Below are positions 1-9,601 of a stretch of 32,099 nt of DNA, piece after piece (within the stretch, counting starts at the first letter, position 1; each line of letters begins with the position of its first letter). The DNA is from Opitutia bacterium Tous-C10FEB (GTDB taxonomy: Bacteria; Verrucomicrobiota; Verrucomicrobiia; Opitutales; Opitutaceae). The notes beneath the pieces are model-generated. The model was not told the DNA's origin. It did no database searches and saw only the letters and a program-made list of their open reading frames with translations. The stretch lies in NCBI GenBank assembly GCA_002304425.1, contig NEUY01000009.1, positions 1-32,099 on the forward strand. The letters run 5' to 3'. Made by a program: the position numbers and the translations under genes.

Positions 1-206
1 CCACCAGTAAACATGTTATACAGACCGACAAGAGCGCCGCCCCCATTGGCCGTTTGATCAGCAAAAAATGCCTGCAACGGCTTCGGATCGATGCCAGGCA
101 GCGGAATGTGCGCCCCAACACGTGCCACAAAAAGCAGCCCAAGGGTATAAAGGATCCGCGAGCGAAGCTCAGGAATCTTCAGGGAGTTCGTGAAGGCAGA
201 GAACAT
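1..206 (-). CDS. secY: SecY preprotein translocase subunit, N-terminal part (runs off the left edge)
   Basis: Reverse translation from ATG at 206 gives MFSAFTNSLKIPELRSRILYTLGLLFVARVGAHIPLPGIDPKPLQAFF...GLYNMFTGG, a typical SecY N-terminus; in-frame TGA 12 nt upstream; position after rplO is the classic spc-operon order. Confidence 0.93.
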   Translation of the reverse strand, partial: MFSAFTNSLKIPELRSRILYTLGLLFVARVGAHIPLPGIDPKPLQAFFADQTANGGGALVGLYNMFTG

Positions 207-265
207 TTGGGAAAATCAGGAAGCAAAGTTACGCAAGAAGTGAGTGATGGCTAACCCCGCTCCAC

Positions 266-712
266 TCAGGCCGTGATAGCCTGGCCGCCAGCTTTTTCGA
301 GTTTAGCTTTAGCCGAGCCTGTAAATTTCTGCGCAGTCACCTTGAGGGCGCGGGTGATTTCACCATCGCCGAGAATCTTAAGCGTCTTGATGCCCCTGCG
401 CACGAGGCCAGCTTGCGCCAATACTTCTGCATTCACTTCAGAAATTGCGGCATCAAGTCGCGCGAGATCACCGACATTAACAACCGCATAGCTGGTACGA
501 AATTCGTAGTTATTGAATCCGCGATGAGGCAATTTACGGTAAAGGGGCATCTGGCCGCCCTCAAAACCTGGCCGGATAGAACTGCCGGAACGAGCGCTCT
601 GGCCCTTACCACCGCGCGTGGAGGTTTTACCGTGACCGCCGCCTTCGCCGCAGCCGACGCGTTTCTTACGGTGTACGGCACCGGGGACATTTTTTAGTTC
701 GTGAAGACGCAT
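266..712 (-). CDS. rplO: 50S ribosomal protein L15
   Basis: 148 aa ORF, MRLHELKNVPGAVHRKKRVGCGEGGGHGKTSTRGGKGQSARSG typical of L15; operon position. Confidence 0.97.
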   Translation of the reverse strand: MRLHELKNVPGAVHRKKRVGCGEGGGHGKTSTRGGKGQSARSGSSIRPGFEGGQMPLYRKLPHRGFNNYEFRTSYAVVNVGDLARLDAAISEVNAEVLAQAGLVRRGIKTLKILGDGEITRALKVTAQKFTGSAKAKLEKAGGQAITA

Positions 713-780
713 GATAGATATTCCTGATTAGTGCGCCGCACCTCAGCGATGAGGCGCGACTCGGAGTTTGATTAATTAAA

Positions 781-1293
781 TTAAGCGCGGAGGGCTTTGA
801 AATCTTCTTCTAGCCGGAGTTGGCGCAGTCCGTTCAAAGTGGCATGTACAACGGCAATATGGTTTTTGGAGCCCATCGATTTTGTAAGCACATTGTGGAC
901 GCCAGCGGCTTCAAGAACCGCCCGCACGCCGCCGCCAGCGATCAAGCCAGTGCCCGTGGAAGCAGGGCGAAGAAATACTTTACCCCCATCGTATTCACCG
1001 AGGACCTCGTGCGGAATTGTGCTGCCCTTAAGTTTTACCGACACCATCCGCTTTTTGGCTGACTCGGTAGATTTTTTAATCGCATCAGGCACTTCGTTAG
1101 CCTTGCCGTAACCGATGCCGACATTGCCCTTGCCGTCGCCCACGACAGATAAAGCCGAGAAGCTAAAGCGGCGACCGCCTTTAACTACCTTGGCGCAGCG
1201 ATTGATAAATACGACTTTCTCGTACATGCCGGGCTCAGCCGATTCTTTATTGGAGCGCGGGCCGGAAGACGATCTGGTTGAATTGTAATTCAT
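781..1293 (-). CDS. rpsE: 30S ribosomal protein S5
   Basis: 170 aa, [37 protein letters not shown] motif of S5. Confidence 0.97.
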   Translation of the reverse strand: MNYNSTRSSSGPRSNKESAEPGMYEKVVFINRCAKVVKGGRRFSFSALSVVGDGKGNVGIGYGKANEVPDAIKKSTESAKKRMVSVKLKGSTIPHEVLGEYDGGKVFLRPASTGTGLIAGGGVRAVLEAAGVHNVLTKSMGSKNHIAVVHATLNGLRQLRLEEDFKALRA

Positions 1294-1302
1294 GAGCGGA
1301 GA

Positions 1303-1665
1303 TTAAAATTGTAGACCACCCTCACGGGCAGCATCAGCAAAAATTTTGACGCGACCGTGGAAGAGACGACCGTTGCGATCGAAAACTACCCCAGTGATAC
1401 CAGCGGCTTTGGCTTTGGCCGCAAAAGCAGCGCCGAGCGATTTGGCACCGGCAACATTGCCCTTTACTTGCGATTTCCGGGTCTCGGGATCGAGCGTAGA
1501 AAGAAATACGAGGGTCGTGCCCGCATCGTCGTTTACCGCCTGCGCGTAAATATGTTTGCCGGAGAATTTGACACTCAGGCGAGGGCGCACGGCAGTACCG
1601 GTCACTTTCTTGCGAATGCGCCATTTGCGCTTCTGGAGGAGCTGAGCTTTGTAAACTGTTTTCAT
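1303..1665 (-). CDS. rplR: 50S ribosomal protein L18
   Basis: 120 aa, RPRLSVKFSGKHIYAQAVNDDAGTTLVFLSTLD and C-terminal VVFDRNGRLFHGRVKIFADAAREGGLQF. Confidence 0.96.
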   Translation of the reverse strand: MKTVYKAQLLQKRKWRIRKKVTGTAVRPRLSVKFSGKHIYAQAVNDDAGTTLVFLSTLDPETRKSQVKGNVAGAKSLGAAFAAKAKAAGITGVVFDRNGRLFHGRVKIFADAAREGGLQF

Positions 1666-1679
1666 GGATGGTGGTTCGT

Positions 1680-2225
1680 TTAAGCGACGGTCTTACCTTC
1701 CTTACGACGGACACGTTCAGCGTACTCGCCGACAATACGCACGCCCTTGCCCTTATAAGGCTCTGGCGGATAGTAAGCACGAATTTCAGCGGTGACCTGA
1801 CCGACGAGTTGCTTATCAGCACCCTCGATTTTCAATTTGGTCTGATCGGTAACGGTAACTTTGATGCCTTCAGGAATATCGTGAAGGATTGGATGCGAAT
1901 AGCCCAAGGCGAGGTCAAGCTGCTTGCCCTTGAGGATGGCTTTGAAACCTACCCCTTGAATCTCAAGCTCCTTAAGATAACCGACACTAACGCCCTTAAC
2001 CATGCCGGCTATAACAGAACGAGCGGTGCCGTACATCGCGCGAGAAAACCGCGTCTCATCGAGCGGTGATACACAAATGGTGTTATCTTTCTTTTCAATT
2101 TTAACGACTGAAGCAAAAGTCTTGGAGACTTTGCCCTTAGGCCCCTCGACAGACACGGTGGTGTCTTTAATGTCGATTTTGACCTTGTCAGGAATTTGGA
2201 CGGGTTGTTTGCCGATTCTGCTCAT
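1680..2225 (-). CDS. rplF: 50S ribosomal protein L6
   Basis: 181 aa, MSRIGKQPVQIP...PPEPYKGKGVRIVGEYAERVRRKEGKT. Confidence 0.97.
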   Translation of the reverse strand: MSRIGKQPVQIPDKVKIDIKDTTVSVEGPKGKVSKTFASVVKIEKKDNTICVSPLDETRFSRAMYGTARSVIAGMVKGVSVGYLKELEIQGVGFKAILKGKQLDLALGYSHPILHDIPEGIKVTVTDQTKLKIEGADKQLVGQVTAEIRAYYPPEPYKGKGVRIVGEYAERVRRKEGKTVA

Positions 2226-2239
2226 GGTGGTTATTCTCC

Positions 2240-2632
2240 TTACCAGACGGTGCAGACGAGTTCGCCGCCGAGTTTATGGCGCCGAGCGTCTTGGTCCTTC
2301 ATGAGACCCTTGGAAGTGGAAATGATGGAAAGACCGAGGCCATTCAAGACACGCGGGATTTCAGAGTAGCCGGTGTAAATTCGACGGCCAGGGGTTGAAG
2401 TGCGTTTGAGACCAGTAATAACCGGAGCGCTATCAACATACTTCATCGTTACGATGAGAGTCTTATGCCCGCGCTCTTCAGTCCCAGTGGCGACTGCACG
2501 TACGAAGCCTTCAGCTTTAAGAATGCCGGCGAGACTTTCCTTAAGTTTAGAGTGCGGCATTACGCACTCGGCGAGACCGGCCTTCGACGCATTGCGTAGG
2601 CGGGTCAAAAAATCACTAATCGGATCGGTCAT
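2240..2632 (-). CDS. rpsH: 30S ribosomal protein S8
   Basis: 130 aa, MTDPISDFLTRLRNA...STSKGLMKDQDARRHKLGGELVCTVW. Confidence 0.97.
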   Translation of the reverse strand: MTDPISDFLTRLRNASKAGLAECVMPHSKLKESLAGILKAEGFVRAVATGTEERGHKTLIVTMKYVDSAPVITGLKRTSTPGRRIYTGYSEIPRVLNGLGLSIISTSKGLMKDQDARRHKLGGELVCTVW

Positions 2633-2691
2633 GGATGGATGGAGGTTAGATTGCCCGTCGGATCATATCCGACTTCCGGCGGGAAAGTTTT

Positions 2692-2997
2692 TTACCAGGA
2701 GGATTTAGTGACTCCAGGAATCTTGCCGGCAAGCGCGAGCTCGCGGAGCGTAATACGGGAGACCCCGAAACGGCGATGAAAGCCGCGCGGTCGACCGCTG
2801 AGCGAGCAACGGTTACGGATGCGGACCTTTGAAGAATTACGAGGTAATTTAGCCAGCTTCTTTTGCGCGGCGAAAAATTCTTCGTCGGTAGTAGCGGGAT
2901 TGGCGAGAATCGCCTTTAGCTCCGCACGCTTGACAGCATGCTTAGCGGTAAGGCGGATACGCTTCTTGTTGCGTTCGATGGCAGAGGTTTTCGGCAT
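2692..2997 (-). CDS. rpsN: 30S ribosomal protein S14 (long, zinc-free type)
   Basis: 101 aa, [41 protein letters not shown]; lacks the CXXC pairs of the zinc form. Confidence 0.97.
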   Translation of the reverse strand: MPKTSAIERNKKRIRLTAKHAVKRAELKAILANPATTDEEFFAAQKKLAKLPRNSSKVRIRNRCSLSGRPRGFHRRFGVSRITLRELALAGKIPGVTKSSW

Positions 2998-3009
2998 GGC
3001 GCGATAAGG

Positions 3010-3588
3010 TTAAGCAGCGGTGGATTTGGCAGGCACTGGATCGATCCGGCGGAACGGCATGCCCATGAGTTTTAAAAATTCGCGAGCTTCATCATCCGAC
3101 TCGGCCGAGGTCACAAAAGTAATATCAAGGCCCATCTGGCGCTTGTTATTTTCGACAACGATTTCTGGGAAAATAGTAAAATCGGTGATGCCGATGGTAT
3201 AATTCCCCTGCCCATCCAATTTATTAGGCACCCCGCGAAAATCGCGAATAGACGGTAGCGCCACCGCAAGCAGGCGCATAAAGAAATGCCACATACTTTC
3301 GCCGCGCAGCGTAACGTGGCACCCCGTAATCTGATTGGGCTTAAGCTTGAAATTGGCGATAGCTTTTTTCGAACGATTAAGCACAGGCTTCTGGCCAGCT
3401 ATCAGGCCGATATCACGAGCAGTCTCCGCAATGATATTTTTGTCGGCTTCGGAGCTGATGCCGGTATTGATAACAATTTTATCAAGCTTAGGCACCTGAT
3501 GCTTATTCGTATAACCGCGAGCGGCAGTCAAAGCGGGAATAACCGTTTCGACGTAGTGTTTTTGTAAAGGTGTGAGTGGTTTGCTCAT
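3010..3588 (-). CDS. rplE: 50S ribosomal protein L5
   Basis: 192 aa, GQKPVLNRSKKAIANFKLKPNQITGCHVTLRGE typical L5. Confidence 0.97.
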   Translation of the reverse strand: MSKPLTPLQKHYVETVIPALTAARGYTNKHQVPKLDKIVINTGISSEADKNIIAETARDIGLIAGQKPVLNRSKKAIANFKLKPNQITGCHVTLRGESMWHFFMRLLAVALPSIRDFRGVPNKLDGQGNYTIGITDFTIFPEIVVENNKRQMGLDITFVTSAESDDEAREFLKLMGMPFRRIDPVPAKSTAA

Positions 3589-3654
3589 GGGTGCGACCGG
3601 GTTTCCGAGCCGGATGCTTAATGGTTAATATAAATAATCGAGATCCCTGCAGGC

Positions 3655-3936
3655 TCAGGCCTTGGCTACGGTTGTGGCTGGCAGTTTAGTGCGCTTCGAC
3701 TGCTCATAGCGTGAAAGCAGCATAAGATTTGAAACGTGAATTGTACCCTCACGTTCAGCAATTTTCCCCTGTGGGTTTTCCTGGGATTTCTTAAGATGTT
3801 TTTTGATCATCGCTACGCCCTCAACGACCGCACGATTTTTAGCCGCACGAATCTCGAGAACTTTGCCCTGCTTCCCTTTATGGGAACCAGCGATGACGAT
3901 TACCGCATCGTTACGTTTGATATGGAATTTCTGCAT
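3655..3936 (-). CDS. rplX: 50S ribosomal protein L24
   Basis: 93 aa, KOW motif DAVIVIAGSHKGKQGKVLEI; position between rplN and rplE. Confidence 0.95.
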   Translation of the reverse strand: MQKFHIKRNDAVIVIAGSHKGKQGKVLEIRAAKNRAVVEGVAMIKKHLKKSQENPQGKIAEREGTIHVSNLMLLSRYEQSKRTKLPATTVAKA

Positions 3937-3937
3937 G

Positions 3938-4303
3938 TTAGAGGACCTCCGGAGCGAGCGAGATGATCTTCATGTAATTCTTGGCGCGGAGCTCGCGAGC
4001 AACCGGGCCGAAAATGCGGGTGCCCTTAGGATTGCCATCTTCCCCGATAATAACCACCGCGTTACTGTCAAAACGGAGATAGCTGCCATCGGCGCGACGC
4101 AGCGGAGCCCGCGTCCGTACGATGACGGCCTTGACGACCTCCCCTTTTTTTACCGTAGCATCGGTGCTGCTCTCTTTGATATTGATTGTAATAATATCAC
4201 CGACGTGAGCGTAGCGGGAAGGATGCCCGATCTTGCCGATCATGGACGCGCGCCGCGCGCCAGTATTATCGGCAATATCAAGAATAGAACGCATCTGAAT
4301 CAT
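3938..4303 (-). CDS. rplN: 50S ribosomal protein L14
   Basis: 121 aa, [22 protein letters not shown]...[27 protein letters not shown]. Confidence 0.97.
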   Translation of the reverse strand: MIQMRSILDIADNTGARRASMIGKIGHPSRYAHVGDIITINIKESSTDATVKKGEVVKAVIVRTRAPLRRADGSYLRFDSNAVVIIGEDGNPKGTRIFGPVARELRAKNYMKIISLAPEVL

Positions 4304-4325
4304 GGTAGTGTCTCCTGGAAATAAA

Positions 4326-4679
4326 TTAGGCCTTCGCAGCCTGATTCAATTTGGTGGTCTTAGTGGGCACGGCAGCGGCGACGTCATGTTCAGAGACGGC
4401 GAGGAGATTAAGGCCAACCGAGGCCTCAACGATCCGGATAACGCGCCAACGCTTCAATCGGCTAATGGGACGGGTTTCCATAACCTCAATTTTATCCCCG
4501 ATTTTGGTTTCATTTTTCTCGTCGTGCACATGCAAGACGGTTTTACGATTGATCACCTTGTGATAAAGCGGATGCGGCGTCTTGTAGGGAACGGTAACCT
4601 TGACTGATTTGTCGCCCATCTTGGAGCTGACGAAACCAATCACTGTTTTGCGGCGATTTTGGCGGGCGTGAGTGGACAT
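4326..4679 (-). CDS. rpsQ: 30S ribosomal protein S17, with C-terminal extension
   Basis: 117 aa; core [46 protein letters not shown]; tail after the core is longer than in typical ~85 aa S17. Confidence 0.94.
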   Translation of the reverse strand: MSTHARQNRRKTVIGFVSSKMGDKSVKVTVPYKTPHPLYHKVINRKTVLHVHDEKNETKIGDKIEVMETRPISRLKRWRVIRIVEASVGLNLLAVSEHDVAAAVPTKTTKLNQAAKA

Positions 4680-4704
4680 GATAATAAGCGGTTAGCGCTG
4701 GGCT

Positions 4705-4905
4705 TTAGGCAACCTGCGGGGTTTGCTTCTGCTTCAAGATGGTCTCAAGGCGGGCGATATCTTTACGATATTCGCGCAGCAAATGAGGCTTTTCAATTTG
4801 GCCGGTGTGCTTGCGCAAGCGCAATTGGAGCAATTTTTCGCGCGACTCGCGAATTTTAGTAATAATCTCAGCTGGAGCGAGATCGCGGATTTCTTTGGAA
4901 TTCAT
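4705..4905 (-). CDS. rpmC: 50S ribosomal protein L29
   Basis: 66 aa, [58 protein letters not shown] upstream. Confidence 0.95.
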   Translation of the reverse strand: MNSKEIRDLAPAEIITKIRESREKLLQLRLRKHTGQIEKPHLLREYRKDIARLETILKQKQTPQVA

Positions 4906-4926
4906 GACAGTCGTTCTCCTGTAAAA

Positions 4927-5352
4927 TTAAGCGGCGAAGCCTTCGCGGACGATAAAGCGGCAGCGGAAAGGTAATTTAGCATCGGCTAGGCGAAAAGCCT
5001 CGCGAGCAATGGTGAGGGATACGCCGGCCAGTTCGAAAAGCACCGCCCCTGGTTTAATCACGGCGACGTAATATTCGACCGGACCTTTACCTTGGCCCAT
5101 ACGTACTTCGGCCGGCTTCTTAGTCACTGGCTTATGGGGGAAAATCCGAATCCATAGTTTACCTTTGCGCTTAAGATGGCGGGCAATGGTAACGCGAGCA
5201 GCTTCAATCTGTTGGCCGGTCATGGGACCGCGCGAGAGAGATTGCAGGCCGAATTCACCGAAGGCGAGAGTGTTGCCGCGCTTGGCATTGCCAGCGCGGG
5301 AGCCTTTCATCGACTTGCGGTATTTAGTGCGGGCGGGTGAGAGAGCAGGCAT
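4927..5352 (-). CDS. rplP: 50S ribosomal protein L16
   Basis: 141 aa, [38 protein letters not shown]...[24 protein letters not shown]. Confidence 0.97.
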   Translation of the reverse strand: MPALSPARTKYRKSMKGSRAGNAKRGNTLAFGEFGLQSLSRGPMTGQQIEAARVTIARHLKRKGKLWIRIFPHKPVTKKPAEVRMGQGKGPVEYYVAVIKPGAVLFELAGVSLTIAREAFRLADAKLPFRCRFIVREGFAA

Positions 5353-5398
5353 GGGAACAGTGGGCGTTGAGCGATAAGCTTAGGGCCAGGTGAACAGT

Positions 5399-6028
5399 TT
5401 AGTTGGCTTCGTCTTTTTTACAGATCCAGCATTTAACGCCGATTTTGCCCCAGACGGTCTGGGCCTCAGCGAATCCGTAATCAATATTCTCGCGCAAAGT
5501 CTGCAGCGGGATGCGTCCTTGACGCTGCCACTCACGGCGCGCGATATCTGCACCACCAAGGCGGCCAGAACACTGAATTTTAATCCCGTCAATACCGAGG
5601 GACATCGCAATTTGAATAGATTTTTTAATAGCGCGCCGGAAGGCAATGCGGCGCTCGAGTTGGAGCGCCACGTTCTCAGCGACTAATTGGGCCTCTACTT
5701 CAGGCTTTTTCACTTCCTGGATGTCGAGCAAGACTTCCTTGCCCGTGAGTTTAGCCAGTTGCAGCTTCATCGTTTCGACCTCTTGGCCTTTCTTGCCGAT
5801 GACAATACCAGGGCGTGCGGTAAAAATCTTTACGCGAACGCGATTACCCGCGCGCTCAATGAAGATGCGCGGCACGGAAGCTTGCTTCAGCTTTTCCATC
5901 AGCGTGGTGCGGATAACTTGATCCTCGTGGAGGAGCTTAGCAAAATCCTTCTTGCGCGCAAACCAGCGTGACTGCCAGTTGCGACGGACGGCGAGGCGAA
6001 AGCCTGTTGGGTTAGTCTTTTGTCCCAT
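5399..6028 (-). CDS. rpsC: 30S ribosomal protein S3
   Basis: 209 aa, MGQKTNPTGFRLAVRRNWQSRWFA, KH-domain segment GIVIGKKGQEVE, C-terminal TLRENIDYGFAEAQTVWGKIGVKCWI. Confidence 0.97.
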   Translation of the reverse strand: MGQKTNPTGFRLAVRRNWQSRWFARKKDFAKLLHEDQVIRTTLMEKLKQASVPRIFIERAGNRVRVKIFTARPGIVIGKKGQEVETMKLQLAKLTGKEVLLDIQEVKKPEVEAQLVAENVALQLERRIAFRRAIKKSIQIAMSLGIDGIKIQCSGRLGGADIARREWQRQGRIPLQTLRENIDYGFAEAQTVWGKIGVKCWICKKDEAN

Positions 6029-6037
6029 GGTAAAAAA

Positions 6038-6379
6038 TTAGTTGGTTTTGCCGTCGGATAGAATGATGCGCAGATGCGACATGCGCTTGACGCGAGGCTT
6101 AGCTGAGCCGCGAGCGCCGGCCTTAAATCGTTTTAAGACTGGACCGTTCTCAACCAAGGCGCGATGCACCACAAGTTGGTCAGCCGAGATGCTATTATTA
6201 TTCTCCGCGTTAGCCACGGCGCTCTTAAGCGTCTTGACGAGCAAGCGGGAAGATTTGCGCGGGATGAGCGTGAGAAAGTCGATCGCTTCGTTGACGGCAC
6301 GGCCTTGGATGAGGCGCGCGACTTCGCGAACCTTCTTAGGCGACATATGCGCGTTGCGGGTGAGAGCTTGAATTTCCAT
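6038..6379 (-). CDS. rplV: 50S ribosomal protein L22 (start taken at internal ATG, MEIQALTRNAHMSPKKVREVARLI)
   Basis: L22 motifs; the longer ORF start at 6409 overlaps rpsS and adds non-conserved residues. Confidence 0.94.
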   Translation of the reverse strand: MEIQALTRNAHMSPKKVREVARLIQGRAVNEAIDFLTLIPRKSSRLLVKTLKSAVANAENNNSISADQLVVHRALVENGPVLKRFKAGARGSAKPRVKRMSHLRIILSDGKTN

Positions 6380-6405
6380 GATGGTGTTCCAGTTAGGCCG
6401 AGGCC

Positions 6406-6684
<279 letters not shown>

Positions 6685-6702
6685 GGTACGAAGTCGTTGG
6701 GA

Positions 6703-7569
6703 TTATTTCTTGCCGCGCGGCGGACGACCGTTGGCGCGAATGAGAATGAAAGAACTGGAGAGCTTAGTCCGGCGACGGGTAGGGAAACCTTTGGCAAGTT
6801 GACCCCACGGAGAAACCAAGTGTTGACGACCACCACCACCCTTGGACTTACCTTGACCACCACCATTGGGGTGATCAACCGGGTTCATGGCAACACCGCG
6901 CACGCGAGGCCGACGACCGAGCCAGCGATTACGACCAGCCTTGCCGAGCTTCCGCTTGCTGTGATCAGCGTTAGAAACCTCGCCAATACTAGCCCGGCAC
7001 TGGGCGTTAACGAGTCGAGTCTCACCTGAGGCCATCTTGATTTGAGCGTAACCGTTCTCGATCGTGATCAGTTCGACCGAAGTGCCGGCGGAACGTGCGA
7101 TTTGAGCACCGCGCCCAGGCATGAGCTCAACAGCATGAAGCTTCGTAGCGGGAGGTATCGCGGCCAACAGGAAGGAATTACCTGGGCGAAAATCATTAGT
7201 GTCAGTTTTTAGCGCATTATAAATAGTATCGCCGACACTTAAACCCTGAGGAGCTAACACGTAGCTTTTTGTGCCATCAGCATAAGCCAGAAGCGCAAGC
7301 AATGCACTGCGGTTAGGATCATACTCGATCGCTTGAACCTTAGCCGGCATGTCGAGCTTGGTGCGCTTGAAATCGATAATACGATAAAGCTTTTTATGAC
7401 CACCGCCACGGCGGCGTGACGTGATGCGACCATACGCATTACGACCGCCAGTCTTATTCTTTGGCTCGACGAGGGAACGCTCGGGGCGCTTAGTAGAAAT
7501 ATCATCCGGACGATTCAACGTAGTGAACCGGAGGGATGGAGTGAGAGGACGGAAAGATTTTAGGGCCAT
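6703..7569 (-). CDS. rplB: 50S ribosomal protein L2
   Basis: 288 aa, ALKSFRPLTPSLRF, NAYGRITSRRRGGGHKKLYRIIDFKR, RGVAMNPVDHPNGGGQG. Confidence 0.97.
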   Translation of the reverse strand: MALKSFRPLTPSLRFTTLNRPDDISTKRPERSLVEPKNKTGGRNAYGRITSRRRGGGHKKLYRIIDFKRTKLDMPAKVQAIEYDPNRSALLALLAYADGTKSYVLAPQGLSVGDTIYNALKTDTNDFRPGNSFLLAAIPPATKLHAVELMPGRGAQIARSAGTSVELITIENGYAQIKMASGETRLVNAQCRASIGEVSNADHSKRKLGKAGRNRWLGRRPRVRGVAMNPVDHPNGGGQGKSKGGGGRQHLVSPWGQLAKGFPTRRRTKLSSSFILIRANGRPPRGKK

Positions 7570-7589
7570 GGTGGATTAATTTCCTGGGC

Positions 7590-7874
7590 TCAGCTAAGTT
7601 CGATCTTATCACCCTGTTTTAGAGTGACGATGGCGCGCTTGCTATCGGAAGTAGTGATAGGTTGACCGCGACGTGATTTCTTCGGCTTACCTTTGCGGTT
7701 GATGATATTAACGCGAGTAACAGAGACCTTAAAGGTCTGCTCGATGGCCTCGCGCACCGTATATTTGGTGGCAGACGAGAACACGTCGAAGGTGTATTGC
7801 CCGTAGTTGGAAGAGAGCTTATTAGATTTCTCCGTAAGACGGAGATGTTTGAGGACTGTGTCGGCGTTAATCAT
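7590..7874 (-). CDS. rplW: 50S ribosomal protein L23
   Basis: 94 aa, VLKHLRLTEKSNKLSSNYGQYTFDVFSSATKYTVREAIEQTFKVSVTRVNIINRKGKPKK; 4-nt ATGA overlap with rplD stop. Confidence 0.94.
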   Translation of the reverse strand: MINADTVLKHLRLTEKSNKLSSNYGQYTFDVFSSATKYTVREAIEQTFKVSVTRVNIINRKGKPKKSRRGQPITTSDSKRAIVTLKQGDKIELS

Positions 7875-8503
7875 GACTGGGCTCCGTTGGCGCGGGTGAT
7901 GATTTTTTCAAGGGCCTTGGTCGACACAATGATCTTAGCGTAAGTGCAAAGATCGAGCGTGTTGAGTTTAGCAGCCGCCTGAAGTGTGACCCGAGCAAGA
8001 TTGCTCGCGGCGCGAGTAGTCTCGCTCGTAAAGGGATCGTCAACGATGAGAACCTTGCCCTTAGGGGCAATACGCGCGATAACCGCATTCATGACCTTGG
8101 TCTTCATCTCTTTTGAAACAAAAGCCTCGATGACGCTGATGTCACCAGCGAGCGCGCGATCAAACAAAGCGCGGTTGAAAGCGAGATGCTTAACTTTACC
8201 ATTAATTTTCTTGGAATAATCCCGCGGTTTAGGACCGAAGACAACGCCACCGCCACCCCATAAGGGAGAACGAATAGAACCCGCGCGAGCGCGACCAGTC
8301 CCCTTCTGTGCCCAAGGTTTCTTACCGCCACCGCGGACTTCCCCGCGCGTCTTGGTTGAGTGCGTGCCGAGACGCGCATTGGCTTTATGGGCAACGACGA
8401 CCTCTTTGACGGCTTGCAGGCCTTTGCTGCCCTCAAACGTCGGAAGGTTAAAATCAGCCTCGCGGCTTTGCGTAGCGTCAGGTGTAAAAATAGTGAGCTT
8501 CAT
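7871..8503 (-). CDS. rplD: 50S ribosomal protein L4 (start at MKLTIFTPDA)
   Basis: GTHSTKTRGEVRGGGKKPWAQKGTGRARAGSIRSPLWGGGGVVFGPKPRDYS; SD GGAG upstream of ATG at 8503. Confidence 0.96.
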   Translation of the reverse strand: MKLTIFTPDATQSREADFNLPTFEGSKGLQAVKEVVVAHKANARLGTHSTKTRGEVRGGGKKPWAQKGTGRARAGSIRSPLWGGGGVVFGPKPRDYSKKINGKVKHLAFNRALFDRALAGDISVIEAFVSKEMKTKVMNAVIARIAPKGKVLIVDDPFTSETTRAASNLARVTLQAAAKLNTLDLCTYAKIIVSTKALEKIITRANGAQS

Positions 8504-8523
8504 GTGATGACGTTCTCCGGTGA

Positions 8524-9165
8524 TCAAGCTTGCTTGGCTTTTTTGCCGGCTCGGATAATTACATCGTCGCCGTTAGCTCCTGGAATGCAGCCATTGACGA
8601 GGATTAGATTCTTGTCGGCGATGATCTGCACCACGCGCAAATTTTGTACGGTGCGAAATTGGCTACCCATATGACCTGGCATGCGCTGATTTTTCCATAC
8701 CCGACCAGGAGTTTGGCGCATACCCACCGAGCCGATGCGACGATGAAACATGGAACCGTGTGCGGCTGGACCGCCGCCAACACGAAAGCGCTTCACCACA
8801 CCTTGAAAACCCTTACCCTTGGACACGCCGATCACATCGACGATCTGGCCTTCAGCAAAAATTGCTACGGTGATTACATCGCCGAGCTTTACCGCAGGAA
8901 CCTCAGTTAGACGGACCTCATTTAGAACGCGGGGCGTGGCGTTTAGCCCCGCTTTTTTCGCGTGATTGCTTTCAGCCTTAGAAGCATTTTTTGTCTTCTG
9001 GGCGCCAAAGCCAAGTTGAACAGCGTTATAGCCGTCAGACGAAAGCGTCTTGATTTGAACAACCGGACATGGGCCGGCTTCCACGACGGTAACCGGGATC
9101 AAGACGTTTTGAGCGTCATAGACCTGGGTCATTCCGATTTTTTTTCCTAATAGTGTAGCGATCAT
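8524..9165 (-). CDS. rplC: 50S ribosomal protein L3
   Basis: 213 aa, LGKKIGMTQVYD...VSKGKGFQGVVKRFRVGGGPAAHGSMFHRRIGSVGMRQTPGRVWKNQRMPGHMG. Confidence 0.97.
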   Translation of the reverse strand: MIATLLGKKIGMTQVYDAQNVLIPVTVVEAGPCPVVQIKTLSSDGYNAVQLGFGAQKTKNASKAESNHAKKAGLNATPRVLNEVRLTEVPAVKLGDVITVAIFAEGQIVDVIGVSKGKGFQGVVKRFRVGGGPAAHGSMFHRRIGSVGMRQTPGRVWKNQRMPGHMGSQFRTVQNLRVVQIIADKNLILVNGCIPGANGDDVIIRAGKKAKQA

Positions 9166-9265
9166 GGGCTAAGTGGTAGGTGGTAGTTTATTACCGTTTA
9201 TTTAGACCTACTTTAACAAGGGCCGGGATTAGCCGGCTGGCTGCTAAGATGGTGAGAGGTGAAGT

Positions 9266-9574
9266 TTAGACGTTGATGGTGATATCGACGCCAGAAGGTA
9301 AATTAAGTTTTTTGAGTTCATCGACGGTTTGAGCGGTAGGCTCAAGAATATCAATGAGGCGCTTGTGAGTGCGTGATTCGAATTGCTCCATCGATTTTTT
9401 ATCGACGTGCGGAGAGCGATTGACCGAAAGCTTTACGATATGAGTAGGAAGCGGGATAGGCCCCGATACACGAGCGCCGGAGCGCTTGGCGGTTTCCACG
9501 ATTTCCACAGCGGATTGATCGATTACTCGATAATCGTAGCCTTGAAGTTTGATGCGAATGCGTTGGCCTTTCAT
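9266..9574 (-). CDS. rpsJ: 30S ribosomal protein S10
   Basis: 102 aa, [41 protein letters not shown]...[26 protein letters not shown]. Confidence 0.97.
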   Translation of the reverse strand: MKGQRIRIKLQGYDYRVIDQSAVEIVETAKRSGARVSGPIPLPTHIVKLSVNRSPHVDKKSMEQFESRTHKRLIDILEPTAQTVDELKKLNLPSGVDITINV

Positions 9575-9601
9575 GGCGATATAAAGAACGAGGGTTAAAA
9601 A

